Source: Phycisphaerales bacterium (GTDB taxonomy: Bacteria > Planctomycetota > Phycisphaerae > Phycisphaerales > UBA1924). Taken from it: 7,904 nucleotides of DNA. Location of the stretch: the NCBI GenBank assembly GCA_019747615.1, contig JAIEQQ010000673.1:1-7904 (forward strand). Reading direction: 5' to 3'. Each line of letters begins with the position of its first letter. The first letter of the stretch is position 1. The notes under the pieces are model-generated. The model did no database searches. It was given only the letters and a program-made list of their open reading frames with translations, and had not been told where the DNA came from. The translations under genes and the position numbers were made by a program. Below are positions 1-5,425 of this stretch, piece by piece.

Positions 1-250
1 AGCGGGGCTCCTTCGGGCGGGCCTCGTTGACGACCAACGCGCGGCCGCCGAAGTCGGCCTGGTTCATGGCCTCGATGGCGCGCCGGGCCTCATCATCGTT
101 GGGCATCTCGACGAAGCCGAAGCCGCGTGAGCGACCGGTTTCGCGGTCGATGATGATCGACGAGCCGGCGACGGTGCCGTGGGCGCTGAAGACCTCTGCG
201 AGTTCTTCCTGGGTGGTGCCGAACGGGAGATTGCCAACGTAAATGTTCAC
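1..250 (-). CDS. RRM-domain RNA-binding protein, N-terminal part (cut by window edge)
   Basis: The first 83 codons of a small single-stranded-RNA-binding protein of the RRM class, presumably acting on RNA in the cytoplasm. Both signature motifs are plain: RNP2 as IYVGNL at residues 3-8 and RNP1 as RGFGFVEM at residues 42-49, with the usual beta-alpha-beta-beta-alpha-beta spacing; the fold closes near ALVVNEARP (71-79). The start is GTG at 248-250: an in-frame TGA lies two codons upstream and a GAGG ribosome site lies 8 bases before it, so no longer start is possible. Bacterial proteins of this type are usually about 80-150 residues, an RRM followed by a Gly/Arg-rich tail, and that tail would lie beyond base 1. 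It is divergent from the gene at 678. The domain call is nearly certain; the RNA targets and any cold or stress role are not visible. Confidence 0.93.
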   Translation of the reverse strand, partial: MNIYVGNLPFGTTQEELAEVFSAHGTVAGSSIIIDRETGRSRGFGFVEMPNDDEARRAIEAMNQADFGGRALVVNEARPKEPR

Positions 251-258
251 GGTTCAAA

Positions 259-262
259 CCTC
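259..262 (-). promoter_or_regulatory. Ribosome binding site that fixes the GTG start of the RRM gene
   Basis: GAGG on the minus strand, 8 bases before GTG at 250. With the in-frame TGA just upstream it decides the non-ATG start. Confidence 0.6.
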
Positions 263-411
263 GCCCGAGCCAATCGTCAGCAACCGTCCGGACCGCGATA
301 CCTCGGGCGAAGAATCGAAATCGGACTTGCCGGACCCACATGGCGAACGTCGTCAGAGGTACCTGCCCGGCCGACGGTGCGAGCCCGTCGGGAGAAATAA
401 TACCCGGCGAC

Positions 412-446
412 CCCCACGCCGTGGGGCAGGCGTCCCCCGCCTGCCC
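412..446. repeat. Double GC-rich inverted repeat (REP-like candidate)
   Basis: Two hairpins that share bases. CCCCAC (412-417) pairs with GTGGGG (421-426) across GCC. GGGCAGGCG (424-432) pairs perfectly with CGCCTGCCC (438-446) across a 5-base TCCCC loop. Because 424-426 belongs to both stems, only one can form fully at a time. There is no T-tract, and it lies between divergent genes, so it is not a terminator for either. Its compact shape suggests a dispersed REP-like palindrome, but only one copy is in the window. Confidence 0.5.
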
Positions 447-664
447 GCCGCAGACAACCGACGCTGCCGGACACCCTGCGCTGAAGTTTGTTCATCCGCG
501 AGCTCGCGCTCGCGGCTGGGTTGAGACCGGGATAACACGCGATCGAACCGCCGCACACCAAACCGTCGAAGGTCTGCACGAACTGCGAGCGTCGCAATCG
601 TCGCCCCGATGCTGAATAATGTCCCGGATGTGGGCGTCGCCATTTGCGAACATCTGAGACGACC

Positions 665-670
665 AGAGGG
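665..670 (+). promoter_or_regulatory. Ribosome binding site selecting the start at 678
   Basis: AGAGGG, 7 bases before ATG at 678. It favours this start over the in-frame ATG at 609, which has no purine-rich stretch at a suitable distance. Confidence 0.6.
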
Positions 671-677
671 CTCGATC

Positions 678-1214
678 ATGCATGACATCACTGACCGCGC
701 TCGCTCAGAAATCTTGAGGTGGGAGCAGTGGGAACCTCGCCGTCGGTTGCAGCCGGACGAGTGGCCATACGAATACGCCCGCTGGTCCGATCTCGCTGCC
801 GCGTGCGGTGCGTGGCTGCAACAGATTTCGCTGACTGGGAGCGATCAGGGACTCGTGGCCGCGGTCCTTGACATTGACTCGTACTGGAATGACCTCGATG
901 ACTTGTTCATCGCGGCGATGCCCGCGATCACCACGCATCTGAAAGCGATTGCGGCCACGGAGGTTCAGCCGTCGGCCTCGTGTGCGGTTCGCTTGCTTGT
1001 GCAAGGTCGGAGCATCTCATTGCAGGAGCTCACGGCGTTGTATCAATCGGCACGAACCGACTGCCTGAAGGCCGCGGCTCTGGACGGCCTACTGACAACC
1101 CTGCCAATGACAGACGCGGTCAAGTGCGCCCGCGAAGCGCTTGATGCTGAATCGGGCCAGGCAACTCGATTGATTGCAGCGACCTACCTCGAACAAAAAT
1201 CATCAGCCGAGTGA
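678..1214 (+). CDS. Unrecognised helical protein, 178 aa
   Basis: I do not recognise this protein. The start at 678 was chosen for its AGAGGG ribosome site; an in-frame ATG at 609 would add 23 residues. No signal peptide, membrane segment, metal motif or nucleotide-binding loop is visible, so it should be cytoplasmic. The N-terminal third is rich in Trp and charged residues (WEQWEP near residues 14-19, then DEWPYEYARW). The second half reads as successive amphipathic helices, with ELTALYQSARTDCLKAAALDGLL followed by AVKCAREALDA and ATRLIAATYLEQ, which could be HEAT-like helical repeats; that is a guess from helix rhythm. Its base composition seems slightly less GC-rich than its neighbours. 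It converges on btaB with only 25 bases between the stop codons and no terminator hairpin. The gene is probably real; its function is open. Confidence 0.65.
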   Translation: MHDITDRARSEILRWEQWEPRRRLQPDEWPYEYARWSDLAAACGAWLQQISLTGSDQGLVAAVLDIDSYWNDLDDLFIAAMPAITTHLKAIAATEVQPSASCAVRLLVQGRSISLQELTALYQSARTDCLKAAALDGLLTTLPMTDAVKCAREALDAESGQATRLIAATYLEQKSSAE

Positions 1215-1239
1215 GCGTGGCGTCGAATCGCGGGGTGCC

Positions 1240-1968
1240 TCACACCCGCCGCACCACCCGCGCGCTGAACGCGTACCGCCCGAAAATCGACTTGACGTGG
1301 AGATCAATCTTCCCATCGCGTGCGAGCGATTCCAGATACGCCATCAGCTCAGGGCGGAACTCGACGGTGAAGAGTTTGAGCCAGCGCCGGAGGGCCCAGC
1401 GCGTCGGGCCGGGCCAGGAGCCTTGATCCCAGAAGTCCACGATGTGGATCTCGCCGCCGACGGGCACCACGCGAAGGGCCGCGTCCAGTGCGCCTTTCCA
1501 GGGCGGGATCATCGTCAGCGAATACGAAAAGAACACCCGCGGCAGCGGGCCGCTCACGCCGAACATCAGCGGCAGGTCAAGCTCTTCGGCGAGGCCCTGA
1601 CGAAGCGTGATCCGCTCGCGCAAGGCCGGGTCGGCGAGCTTCTTCGACGCCGTTTCGAGCATCTGGGCCGAGGCGTCCAGCCCCAGGAGCTTCAGGTCCG
1701 GGCGCATCGCGCTGAGCTTGGCGAGGTTGCGGGCGGTGCCGCAGCCCATCTCCAGGACGGTCGAGTTCTGCGGGGCGTTCAGGTCTTTCAGAAGACTGTC
1801 GCGACCGAAGAGATAGAACTTCCGGCTGACGTCGTAGATGTGGCGCGTCCAGCGATAGATCGAGTCCATCTGCTCGGCGTGCGGGCTGGGTTTCAGTTCA
1901 ACCATGGAGTTCGCGCGGGTGCCTGGGCTTGCGGTCGCGGGTGTTGTCGTCGGTGGTGAACTGTTCAT
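1240..1968 (-). CDS. btaB: BtaB-type diacylglycerylhomoserine N-methyltransferase (DGTS synthesis)
   Basis: A class I SAM-dependent methyltransferase, 242 aa. In the family it adds three methyl groups to the homoserine amine of diacylglycerylhomoserine, giving the betaine lipid DGTS at the cytoplasmic membrane. Motif I is VLEMGCGTARNL (71-82), GLDAS (96-100) is the acidic loop contacting the SAM ribose, and HIVDFWDQG (175-183) lies in the C-terminal half. The segment HAEQMDSIYRWTRHIYDVSRKFYLFGRD (30-57) matches the N-terminal block I associate with BtaB. Residues 1-21 are a Ser/Thr/Pro-rich extension; known BtaB proteins are about 210 aa. The ATG at 1968 is preferred over an in-frame GTG at 1977 because AAAGGTGG sits correctly for the former and overlaps the latter; a shorter start at residue 22 has no ribosome site. 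It lies 70 bases after btaA on the same strand, which is the main support for the specific substrate. Confidence 0.87.
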   Translation of the reverse strand: MNSSPPTTTPATASPGTRANSMVELKPSPHAEQMDSIYRWTRHIYDVSRKFYLFGRDSLLKDLNAPQNSTVLEMGCGTARNLAKLSAMRPDLKLLGLDASAQMLETASKKLADPALRERITLRQGLAEELDLPLMFGVSGPLPRVFFSYSLTMIPPWKGALDAALRVVPVGGEIHIVDFWDQGSWPGPTRWALRRWLKLFTVEFRPELMAYLESLARDGKIDLHVKSIFGRYAFSARVVRRV

Positions 1969-1973
1969 ACGGA

Positions 1974-1981
1974 CCACCTTT
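1974..1981 (-). promoter_or_regulatory. Ribosome binding site of btaB
   Basis: AAAGGTGG on the minus strand; the AGG core ends 8 bases before ATG at 1968. It overlaps the alternative GTG at 1977 and so decides the start. Confidence 0.65.
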
Positions 1982-2009
1982 CAACGCCACGAGCGGCCCC
2001 GCACGCCCG

Positions 2010-2041
2010 CCACTCTGCCACTTTGCCACTTTGCCACTTCA
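2010..2041. repeat. 8-bp tandem repeat, four units, between btaA and btaB
   Basis: Four head-to-tail octamers on the plus strand: CCACTCTG, CCACTTTG, CCACTTTG, CCACTTCA. The last unit contains the btaA stop codon (2039-2041), so the array begins exactly at the gene end. It fills about half of the 70-base spacer. An 8-bp unit is not a multiple of three, as expected of non-coding repeats. Confidence 0.85.
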
Positions 2042-3277
2042 TTTCAGCGTATACAAGTGGAACCCGCCGTAGATCGCCGAGCGATCCGCGAGGTAGAACC
2101 GCTTGGACTCCGTCGCGTGGTACTCGAACCGCTTGAGCAACTCCGGCGGAAGCGCCGTCTCGATCGGCGAGGCGCTGGCGGTGGTGCGGAAGATGATCCG
2201 GCTGCCGGGCTGGCCGACGCGGGCGATGTGTGTCCACTGCTTGGTCATCATCTCGGGCGTCATCCAGTCCTGCGAATCCAGGAAGACGAAGGCGTTGTAC
2301 GAGCCGGGCTCCGCCGCGGCGAGGTGGTCGATCGTGGACATCTGCACGGTCGTCACGCGATCAAGGCCGCTGCGGATGGCGTCGCGGAACTCGGGCTTGA
2401 GGTACGGCGGGACGCCCTTGCGGCGCTGCACGTCGTAGCGCCGCCCCAACGCCTGCCAGGCGAAGTAGTTGCTATCAAGCGACCAGGCGCAGATCAGGCG
2501 CTGCACGCGATCGCGATAGCTCTGGAGCAGCTCGCCCTGGCTCTCAATCTGCATGGCGCGGAACTGCTCGGGCGGGATGCCGAGGTTGAAGACGCTCAGG
2601 GGCGACTTGCTCAGCCAGCCGAGGAACCGATTGGCGAACATCTTGCCGTACATCTTCTCAAACATCGCGGCCCGCCCGGCCTCGTCGTCACGCAGCTCGA
2701 TCAAGCGTTCGGGGTTGCGGCCGGTGGCCTTCAGCAGGTTGTGAATGCCCGCGAGCAGGTGGCCCAGGCGTGACTTCTTATAGAAGCCTGTCTCGAAGTA
2801 GCTGATCCGCTGGCGGCCCACGGCGTTGCTCTTGGTCCAGTACTTGCGCGTCACCGGGTCCAAGTGGGGCTCGACATGCTCGAAGAACGCCGCGACGTTC
2901 TTGGGGTTGTCCCCAGCGCCCCAGAACTGGAACATGGACTCGGCGTCCGGCAGGTGCTTCATGCACGCGAGCTTCAGCCGCGCGACGCTGAGATGGTGCA
3001 GGTTCAGGTCCACCGCAGTGATCGCGGCGGGGTTGTGGCGCAAATAGTGCAGTATGTTGCAGCCCGCCGAGGAGATCGTCAGGATGCGGCTGTGGCTGCC
3101 GAGCTGCAGGGCCTCGGCGTCAACGTCCGGGTCTTCCCAGATCTGGTTGTAAACGAGTCCGTTGAACCAGAAGGTGAAGAGGCGTTCCTGCCAGCCCTGC
3201 GCGGTGTTCTTGGGTGCGTGGCGCACGGCGGCGCGGAGGAGGTCGCTGGTTTGGGGCTGGGAGGTGGCCGTGGCCAT
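2039..3277 (-). CDS. btaA: BtaA-type SAM:diacylglycerol 3-amino-3-carboxypropyltransferase (DGTS synthesis)
   Basis: First enzyme of betaine-lipid synthesis: it moves the 3-amino-3-carboxypropyl group of S-adenosylmethionine onto the free hydroxyl of diacylglycerol, giving diacylglycerylhomoserine for BtaB. At 412 aa it has the length I expect of BtaA (DUF3419 family). It begins with the recognisable block FTFWFNGLVYNQIWEDPDVD (34-53). The SAM site follows: ILTISSAGCNIL (65-76), then ITAVDLNLHHL (86-96) and ARLKLACMKHL (99-109). Near the C-terminus, AFVFLDSQDWM (329-339) corresponds to the conserved loop that in other BtaA proteins reads close to LLDHMDWM. There is no signal peptide or clear membrane helix, consistent with a peripheral membrane enzyme. 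ATG at 3277 has GGAG 7 bases upstream (3285-3288). It heads a two-gene unit with btaB and is preceded by a 328-base leader with candidate operator repeats. Confidence 0.92.
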   Translation of the reverse strand: MATATSQPQTSDLLRAAVRHAPKNTAQGWQERLFTFWFNGLVYNQIWEDPDVDAEALQLGSHSRILTISSAGCNILHYLRHNPAAITAVDLNLHHLSVARLKLACMKHLPDAESMFQFWGAGDNPKNVAAFFEHVEPHLDPVTRKYWTKSNAVGRQRISYFETGFYKKSRLGHLLAGIHNLLKATGRNPERLIELRDDEAGRAAMFEKMYGKMFANRFLGWLSKSPLSVFNLGIPPEQFRAMQIESQGELLQSYRDRVQRLICAWSLDSNYFAWQALGRRYDVQRRKGVPPYLKPEFRDAIRSGLDRVTTVQMSTIDHLAAAEPGSYNAFVFLDSQDWMTPEMMTKQWTHIARVGQPGSRIIFRTTASASPIETALPPELLKRFEYHATESKRFYLADRSAIYGGFHLYTLK

Positions 3278-3295
3278 GGGAGGGCTCCGGAAAAT

Positions 3296-3317
3296 GGCAA
3301 ATTTGCAAATCGCAAAT
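3296..3317. repeat. Short tandem repeat (NGCAAAT)x3
   Basis: GGCAAAT, then after one extra T TGCAAAT and CGCAAAT: three heptamers, only 19 bases before the btaA start codon. Its AT-rich character stands out against the GC-rich surroundings. It overlaps the likely 5' untranslated region of btaA. Confidence 0.7.
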
Positions 3318-3354
3318 AGGACGAAGGCAGAGCGGGACGGGGCGGCGGGCGAGC

Positions 3355-3378
3355 GACCGTGACCGTGAACGTGAACGT
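3355..3378. repeat. Hexamer tandem repeat GA(C/A)CGT x4 upstream of btaA
   Basis: GACCGT, GACCGT, GAACGT, GAACGT in direct succession on the plus strand, followed by a degenerate GAAAAG. It begins 78 bases upstream of btaA. The GAACGT unit is the same as in the array upstream of the rhomboid gene (6664-6687), in the same orientation relative to the downstream gene. Confidence 0.85.
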
Positions 3379-3506
3379 GAAAAGGACGGTGCTTGCAGGA
3401 GGGGAAGGCGGAGTTTGGAGTGCGCTGTTGGCCGGAGCGTTTGGAACACCTTTACGTCGCGTTCGGGAACATACTACCGGCGCGCGTGATCGCGGGGCAC
3501 GATTTG

Positions 3507-3546
3507 GTGTGCAGGTCGTGTCAAGGGCGTGTGAAGATCGTGTCAA
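3507..3546 (-). promoter_or_regulatory. Four 11-bp-phased direct repeats, Pho-box-like operator candidate for btaAB
   Basis: On the btaA coding strand the 7-mers TTGACAC (3546-3540), TTCACAC (3535-3529), TTGACAC (3524-3518) and TGCACAC (3513-3507) follow one another at exactly 11 bp, with 4-bp spacers. This 7+4 layout, one unit per helical turn, is that of OmpR/PhoB-family phosphate regulators: the E. coli Pho box is two CTGTCAT 7-mers 4 bp apart, Bacillus PhoP binds TTAACA-like repeats about 11 bp apart, and Streptomyces PhoP binds 11-bp GTTCACC units. The plus-strand reading GTGTCAA shares TGTCA with the E. coli half-site. The site lies 230 bases upstream of btaA. I cannot place a convincing -10 at the usual distance; TAGTAT at 3476-3471 is about 30 bases past the last 7-mer. 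The repeat is visible; regulator identity is inferred. Confidence 0.5.
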
Positions 3547-3552
3547 CGCGGG

Positions 3553-3579
3553 CGCCGCGGGGGGTGGGGGTGCGCGGCG
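3553..3579 (-). terminator. GC-rich hairpin after the membrane-protein gene (weak terminator candidate)
   Basis: CGCCGCG (3553-3559) pairs with CGCGGCG (3573-3579), a 7-bp all-GC stem with a 13-base G/C-rich loop, 26 bases past the stop codon at 3606. There is no T-tract on the minus strand, so intrinsic termination is doubtful. It might instead separate the upstream transcript from the btaAB promoter region. Confidence 0.3.
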
Positions 3580-3605
3580 GTAAGTGCGGTGCGTGGGCGA
3601 TTCGC

Positions 3606-4910
3606 TCACGCGGCGGCGCGTCGGTGCAGCAACATCGTGACGGCCCGCGAGAGGAAGAGCACACCGACACCCAGGACCAGTGCGTTGGGCATGCCCAAGA
3701 GGAATCCTTGGACAAAGAACGGCGAGGCCCCGAGGATGCCGAGCGTGGTGATGATGAGCTTGGCGCGTGTGGGGCCGGCGGTGCGGTCGGCGGTGGGGAT
3801 GGCGCAGTTGAGGGCGTACGCGGGGATGACCAGGCCGTAGAAGGCCATGAAGGTCATGTAGACGGTTTCGAAGGGGGTGAGGCGGGCGAGGGGTGGGGCG
3901 TTGAATGCGAAGACGAGGCCGCCGAGGGCCAGTGCGCCGATGAGGGCCCAGATCCACTCGCGGATGTGGGAGGTTTGCGCGATCGCGTCGGCCGGGGCGG
4001 GCGCGGCGAGCGATGTCGCCTGAGTCGGCGTCGCGACGTGCTGCACGTGGACCGCGATCGTGAACGTGAGCTGGGCCATGAGGTGGATCGCGATCGGCAG
4101 CGAGGCCAGGGCGACGAAGGCCTTGGTCGCGCCGGGCGAGAGCGAGGCGGGGTCGATGAACTGAGCCGCGTAGAACGGCGTGAAGACGATCATCGCCAGG
4201 AAGAAGATGCCGAAGCCCAGCGCGAAGACGGGCTTCCGGCGAGCGCCCGCGTGTACCACGGCGTGCTGAAAGGTCACATCGAACCATGGGCAGGTGAGAA
4301 AGCCGAGGGCCAGTACGGGCGCGATCGCGAGGAGGTCCGGTCGCCATGCGGTGCTCGTGAACGCGGCGTCGAGCGGCGAGCGAGCGTCGCCATTGGTCAA
4401 CGACCAGCCGATCGCGACCAGCGAGATGATGAAGACCAGCGCAGCGACAATCGTCGCACGCCGCGGCAGAAGCACAACGCACGCGACGGCGACGAACGCG
4501 CCGACGAGCATGGCGGTGGAGCGGATGTCATCGCTAGCGCAGCGGTTGGCCAGGTGCATGAGGAAGAAGAGATTGAACGCCGCGGTGACGATCGAGAAGA
4601 TTGAGCACGCGGCGCGGTGTCGCTGGACGAACGCGGCGCTTGTCTGCGGGCTATAGATCCACGCCATCGCGGCGGCGCCCAGGACGTTGGGGATGGCGAA
4701 GAACGCGAAGGACCAGAGGCCGTAGTCGCGCAGGAGGATGATCGGCAGGAACATGCCGATGCACCAGGTCCAGGACATGCCGACGTAGAGCGCCCAGAGG
4801 ACGGTGGACATGGGGCTCAGGCGCGAGCCGTGGGAACCGTCGGCGCTGGGCTTACTGGTGCGGGTCGTCTGGGGTGCGGCGCTGGACATCGGTGCGAGTG
4901 TATTCGTCAC
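3606..4910 (-). CDS. Polytopic inner-membrane protein of unknown function, 434 aa
   Basis: A strongly hydrophobic protein with about 10-12 predicted membrane helices by eye: near 37-59, 66-86, 101-121, 131-148, 152-170, 190-208, 227-250, 263-290, 318-336, 347-366, 383-401 and 406-428. Residues 1-33 are a polar Ser/Thr-rich tail. The first helix pair (GMSWTWCIGMFLPIILLRDYG, 44-64, then FAIPNVLGAAAMAW) and the buried LTCPWFDVTFQH (205-216, with Asp211) look like conserved functional sites. The overall shape recalls a secondary transporter of the sodium:solute-symporter/APC kind, but I cannot name a family or substrate. The GTG at 4910 overlaps the upstream stop as GTGA, suggesting translational coupling; ATG at 4889 is the alternative and has no ribosome site. 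It is the last gene of the rhomboid-led set, with 328 bases to btaA. Confidence 0.78.
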   Translation of the reverse strand: MTNTLAPMSSAAPQTTRTSKPSADGSHGSRLSPMSTVLWALYVGMSWTWCIGMFLPIILLRDYGLWSFAFFAIPNVLGAAAMAWIYSPQTSAAFVQRHRAACSIFSIVTAAFNLFFLMHLANRCASDDIRSTAMLVGAFVAVACVVLLPRRATIVAALVFIISLVAIGWSLTNGDARSPLDAAFTSTAWRPDLLAIAPVLALGFLTCPWFDVTFQHAVVHAGARRKPVFALGFGIFFLAMIVFTPFYAAQFIDPASLSPGATKAFVALASLPIAIHLMAQLTFTIAVHVQHVATPTQATSLAAPAPADAIAQTSHIREWIWALIGALALGGLVFAFNAPPLARLTPFETVYMTFMAFYGLVIPAYALNCAIPTADRTAGPTRAKLIITTLGILGASPFFVQGFLLGMPNALVLGVGVLFLSRAVTMLLHRRAAA

Positions 4911-5356
4911 TCCGGCTTTTTCGCATCGCGTTCGCGGAGGCGGCGCTCGACTTCGAGCGTGAGGCGATCCCACTCGCTGGGAGAGAGGTCGAAGCGTCCG
5001 CCGCACTCGGGGCAGGTGCCGGCGATGGAGAGTGAGGCGACGTCGTAGCCGCAGTGGGGGCACTTGAAGGACTTGATGCGGCGAGAGGCGCGATAGAGGC
5101 CGATGCCGCGGTAGAGCGAGCGGGCGGTGACCAAGCCGAAGATCACGGCGATGAGCGCGAGCCCGAGCGAGAAACTCGCAGACAGAAAGGACGCGGACCA
5201 GAACGAGGTGCCGCCAAGCAGTGCCACGGCGATGATGGTGGCCAGGGCGAGCTTCAATCCCTCAGCGAAGAACGCGATGAAGGGCGCTTCGGTCCAGACC
5301 GAGCGACTTCGGCCGTCGTCCGATGTCGCAGGCGGAATGGGGGGATCCGGTGGCAT
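4907..5356 (-). CDS. Two-helix membrane protein with C-terminal zinc ribbon, 149 aa
   Basis: Residues 30-48 and 56-77 form two membrane helices. They are followed by a basic stretch (RSLYRGIGLYRASRRIK, 79-95) that should be cytoplasmic, so both termini are probably inside. A zinc ribbon follows: CPHC at 99-102 and CPEC at 115-118, giving the four Cys ligands Cys99, Cys102, Cys115 and Cys118. The C-terminus is a charged helix (SEWDRLTLEVERRLRERDAKK). Small proteins joining membrane helices to a CxxCGYD...CPECG ribbon are common in planctomycetes as I recall, and their job is unknown; a protein-binding or assembly role is the natural guess. The start at 5356 has no good ribosome site. It lies 69 bases after the rhomboid gene and overlaps the next gene by 4 bases, so the three are probably co-transcribed. 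Confidence 0.78.
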   Translation of the reverse strand: MPPDPPIPPATSDDGRSRSVWTEAPFIAFFAEGLKLALATIIAVALLGGTSFWSASFLSASFSLGLALIAVIFGLVTARSLYRGIGLYRASRRIKSFKCPHCGYDVASLSIAGTCPECGGRFDLSPSEWDRLTLEVERRLRERDAKKPE

Positions 5357-5425
5357 CGGTGGAGTTCAGCGTTGATTGCGGTCGCTGCGGACGGGGCGTC
5401 TTTCAGCATCCGTGGGGCTGCGGGC

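Larger units (their letters stand above)
251..677. other. Non-coding divergent intergenic region
   Basis: About 430 bases between the divergent RRM gene and the gene at 678. I see no convincing gene here: the open frames on both strands overlap one another, have no ribosome sites, and give Arg/Pro-rich translations typical of GC-rich non-coding DNA. It holds several hairpins: CCGACGG at 371-377 with CCGTCGG at 385-391; the double hairpin at 412-446; and CCGCGAG at 496-502 with CTCGCGG at 509-515, the last overlapping a perfect 12-bp palindrome at 497-508. A weak minus-strand TATTAT at 397-402 could be a -10 element for the RRM gene, which would give it a leader of roughly 140 bases, but no good -35 goes with it. 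Confidence 0.6.
3278..3605. other. btaA leader and upstream control region
   Basis: The 328 bases between the stop of the membrane-protein gene at 3606 and the btaA start. From btaA outward it holds the GGAG ribosome site, a heptamer-like repeat (3296-3317), a hexamer repeat (3355-3378), a possible minus-strand -10 reading TAGTAT at 3471-3476, four 11-bp-phased direct repeats (3507-3546) and a GC-rich hairpin (3553-3579). No small gene is convincing here. The room suggests that btaAB has its own promoter rather than depending only on readthrough from the upstream membrane genes. Confidence 0.65.

Noticed and set aside
609..677. Longer start for the gene at 678
   Set aside because: The ATG at 609 is in frame but has no ribosome site, while AGAGGG sits 7 bases before 678.
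1904..2773. Plus-strand open frame of 289 codons opposite btaA and btaB
   Set aside because: It is antisense to two recognisable enzymes, has shadow-type composition and lacks a ribosome site.
3519..3546. Sigma-70 promoter using TTGACA at 3541-3546 or 3519-3524 as the -35
   Set aside because: Each is a perfect -35 hexamer, but no TATAAT-like hexamer lies 15-19 bases downstream of either, and the phased repeat of the motif explains them better.
3079..4482. Long minus-strand open frame (467 codons) and a long plus-strand one (3393-4604) across the membrane-protein gene
   Set aside because: Translations are Arg/Pro/His- or Gly/Glu/Arg-rich with no domain. They overlap a gene with clear membrane helices, and the first also runs into the start of btaA. 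They are GC-rich shadow frames.
3606..4910. Named sodium:solute symporter
   Set aside because: Helix count and some motifs are suggestive, but no family signature or substrate-site pattern can be assigned by eye.
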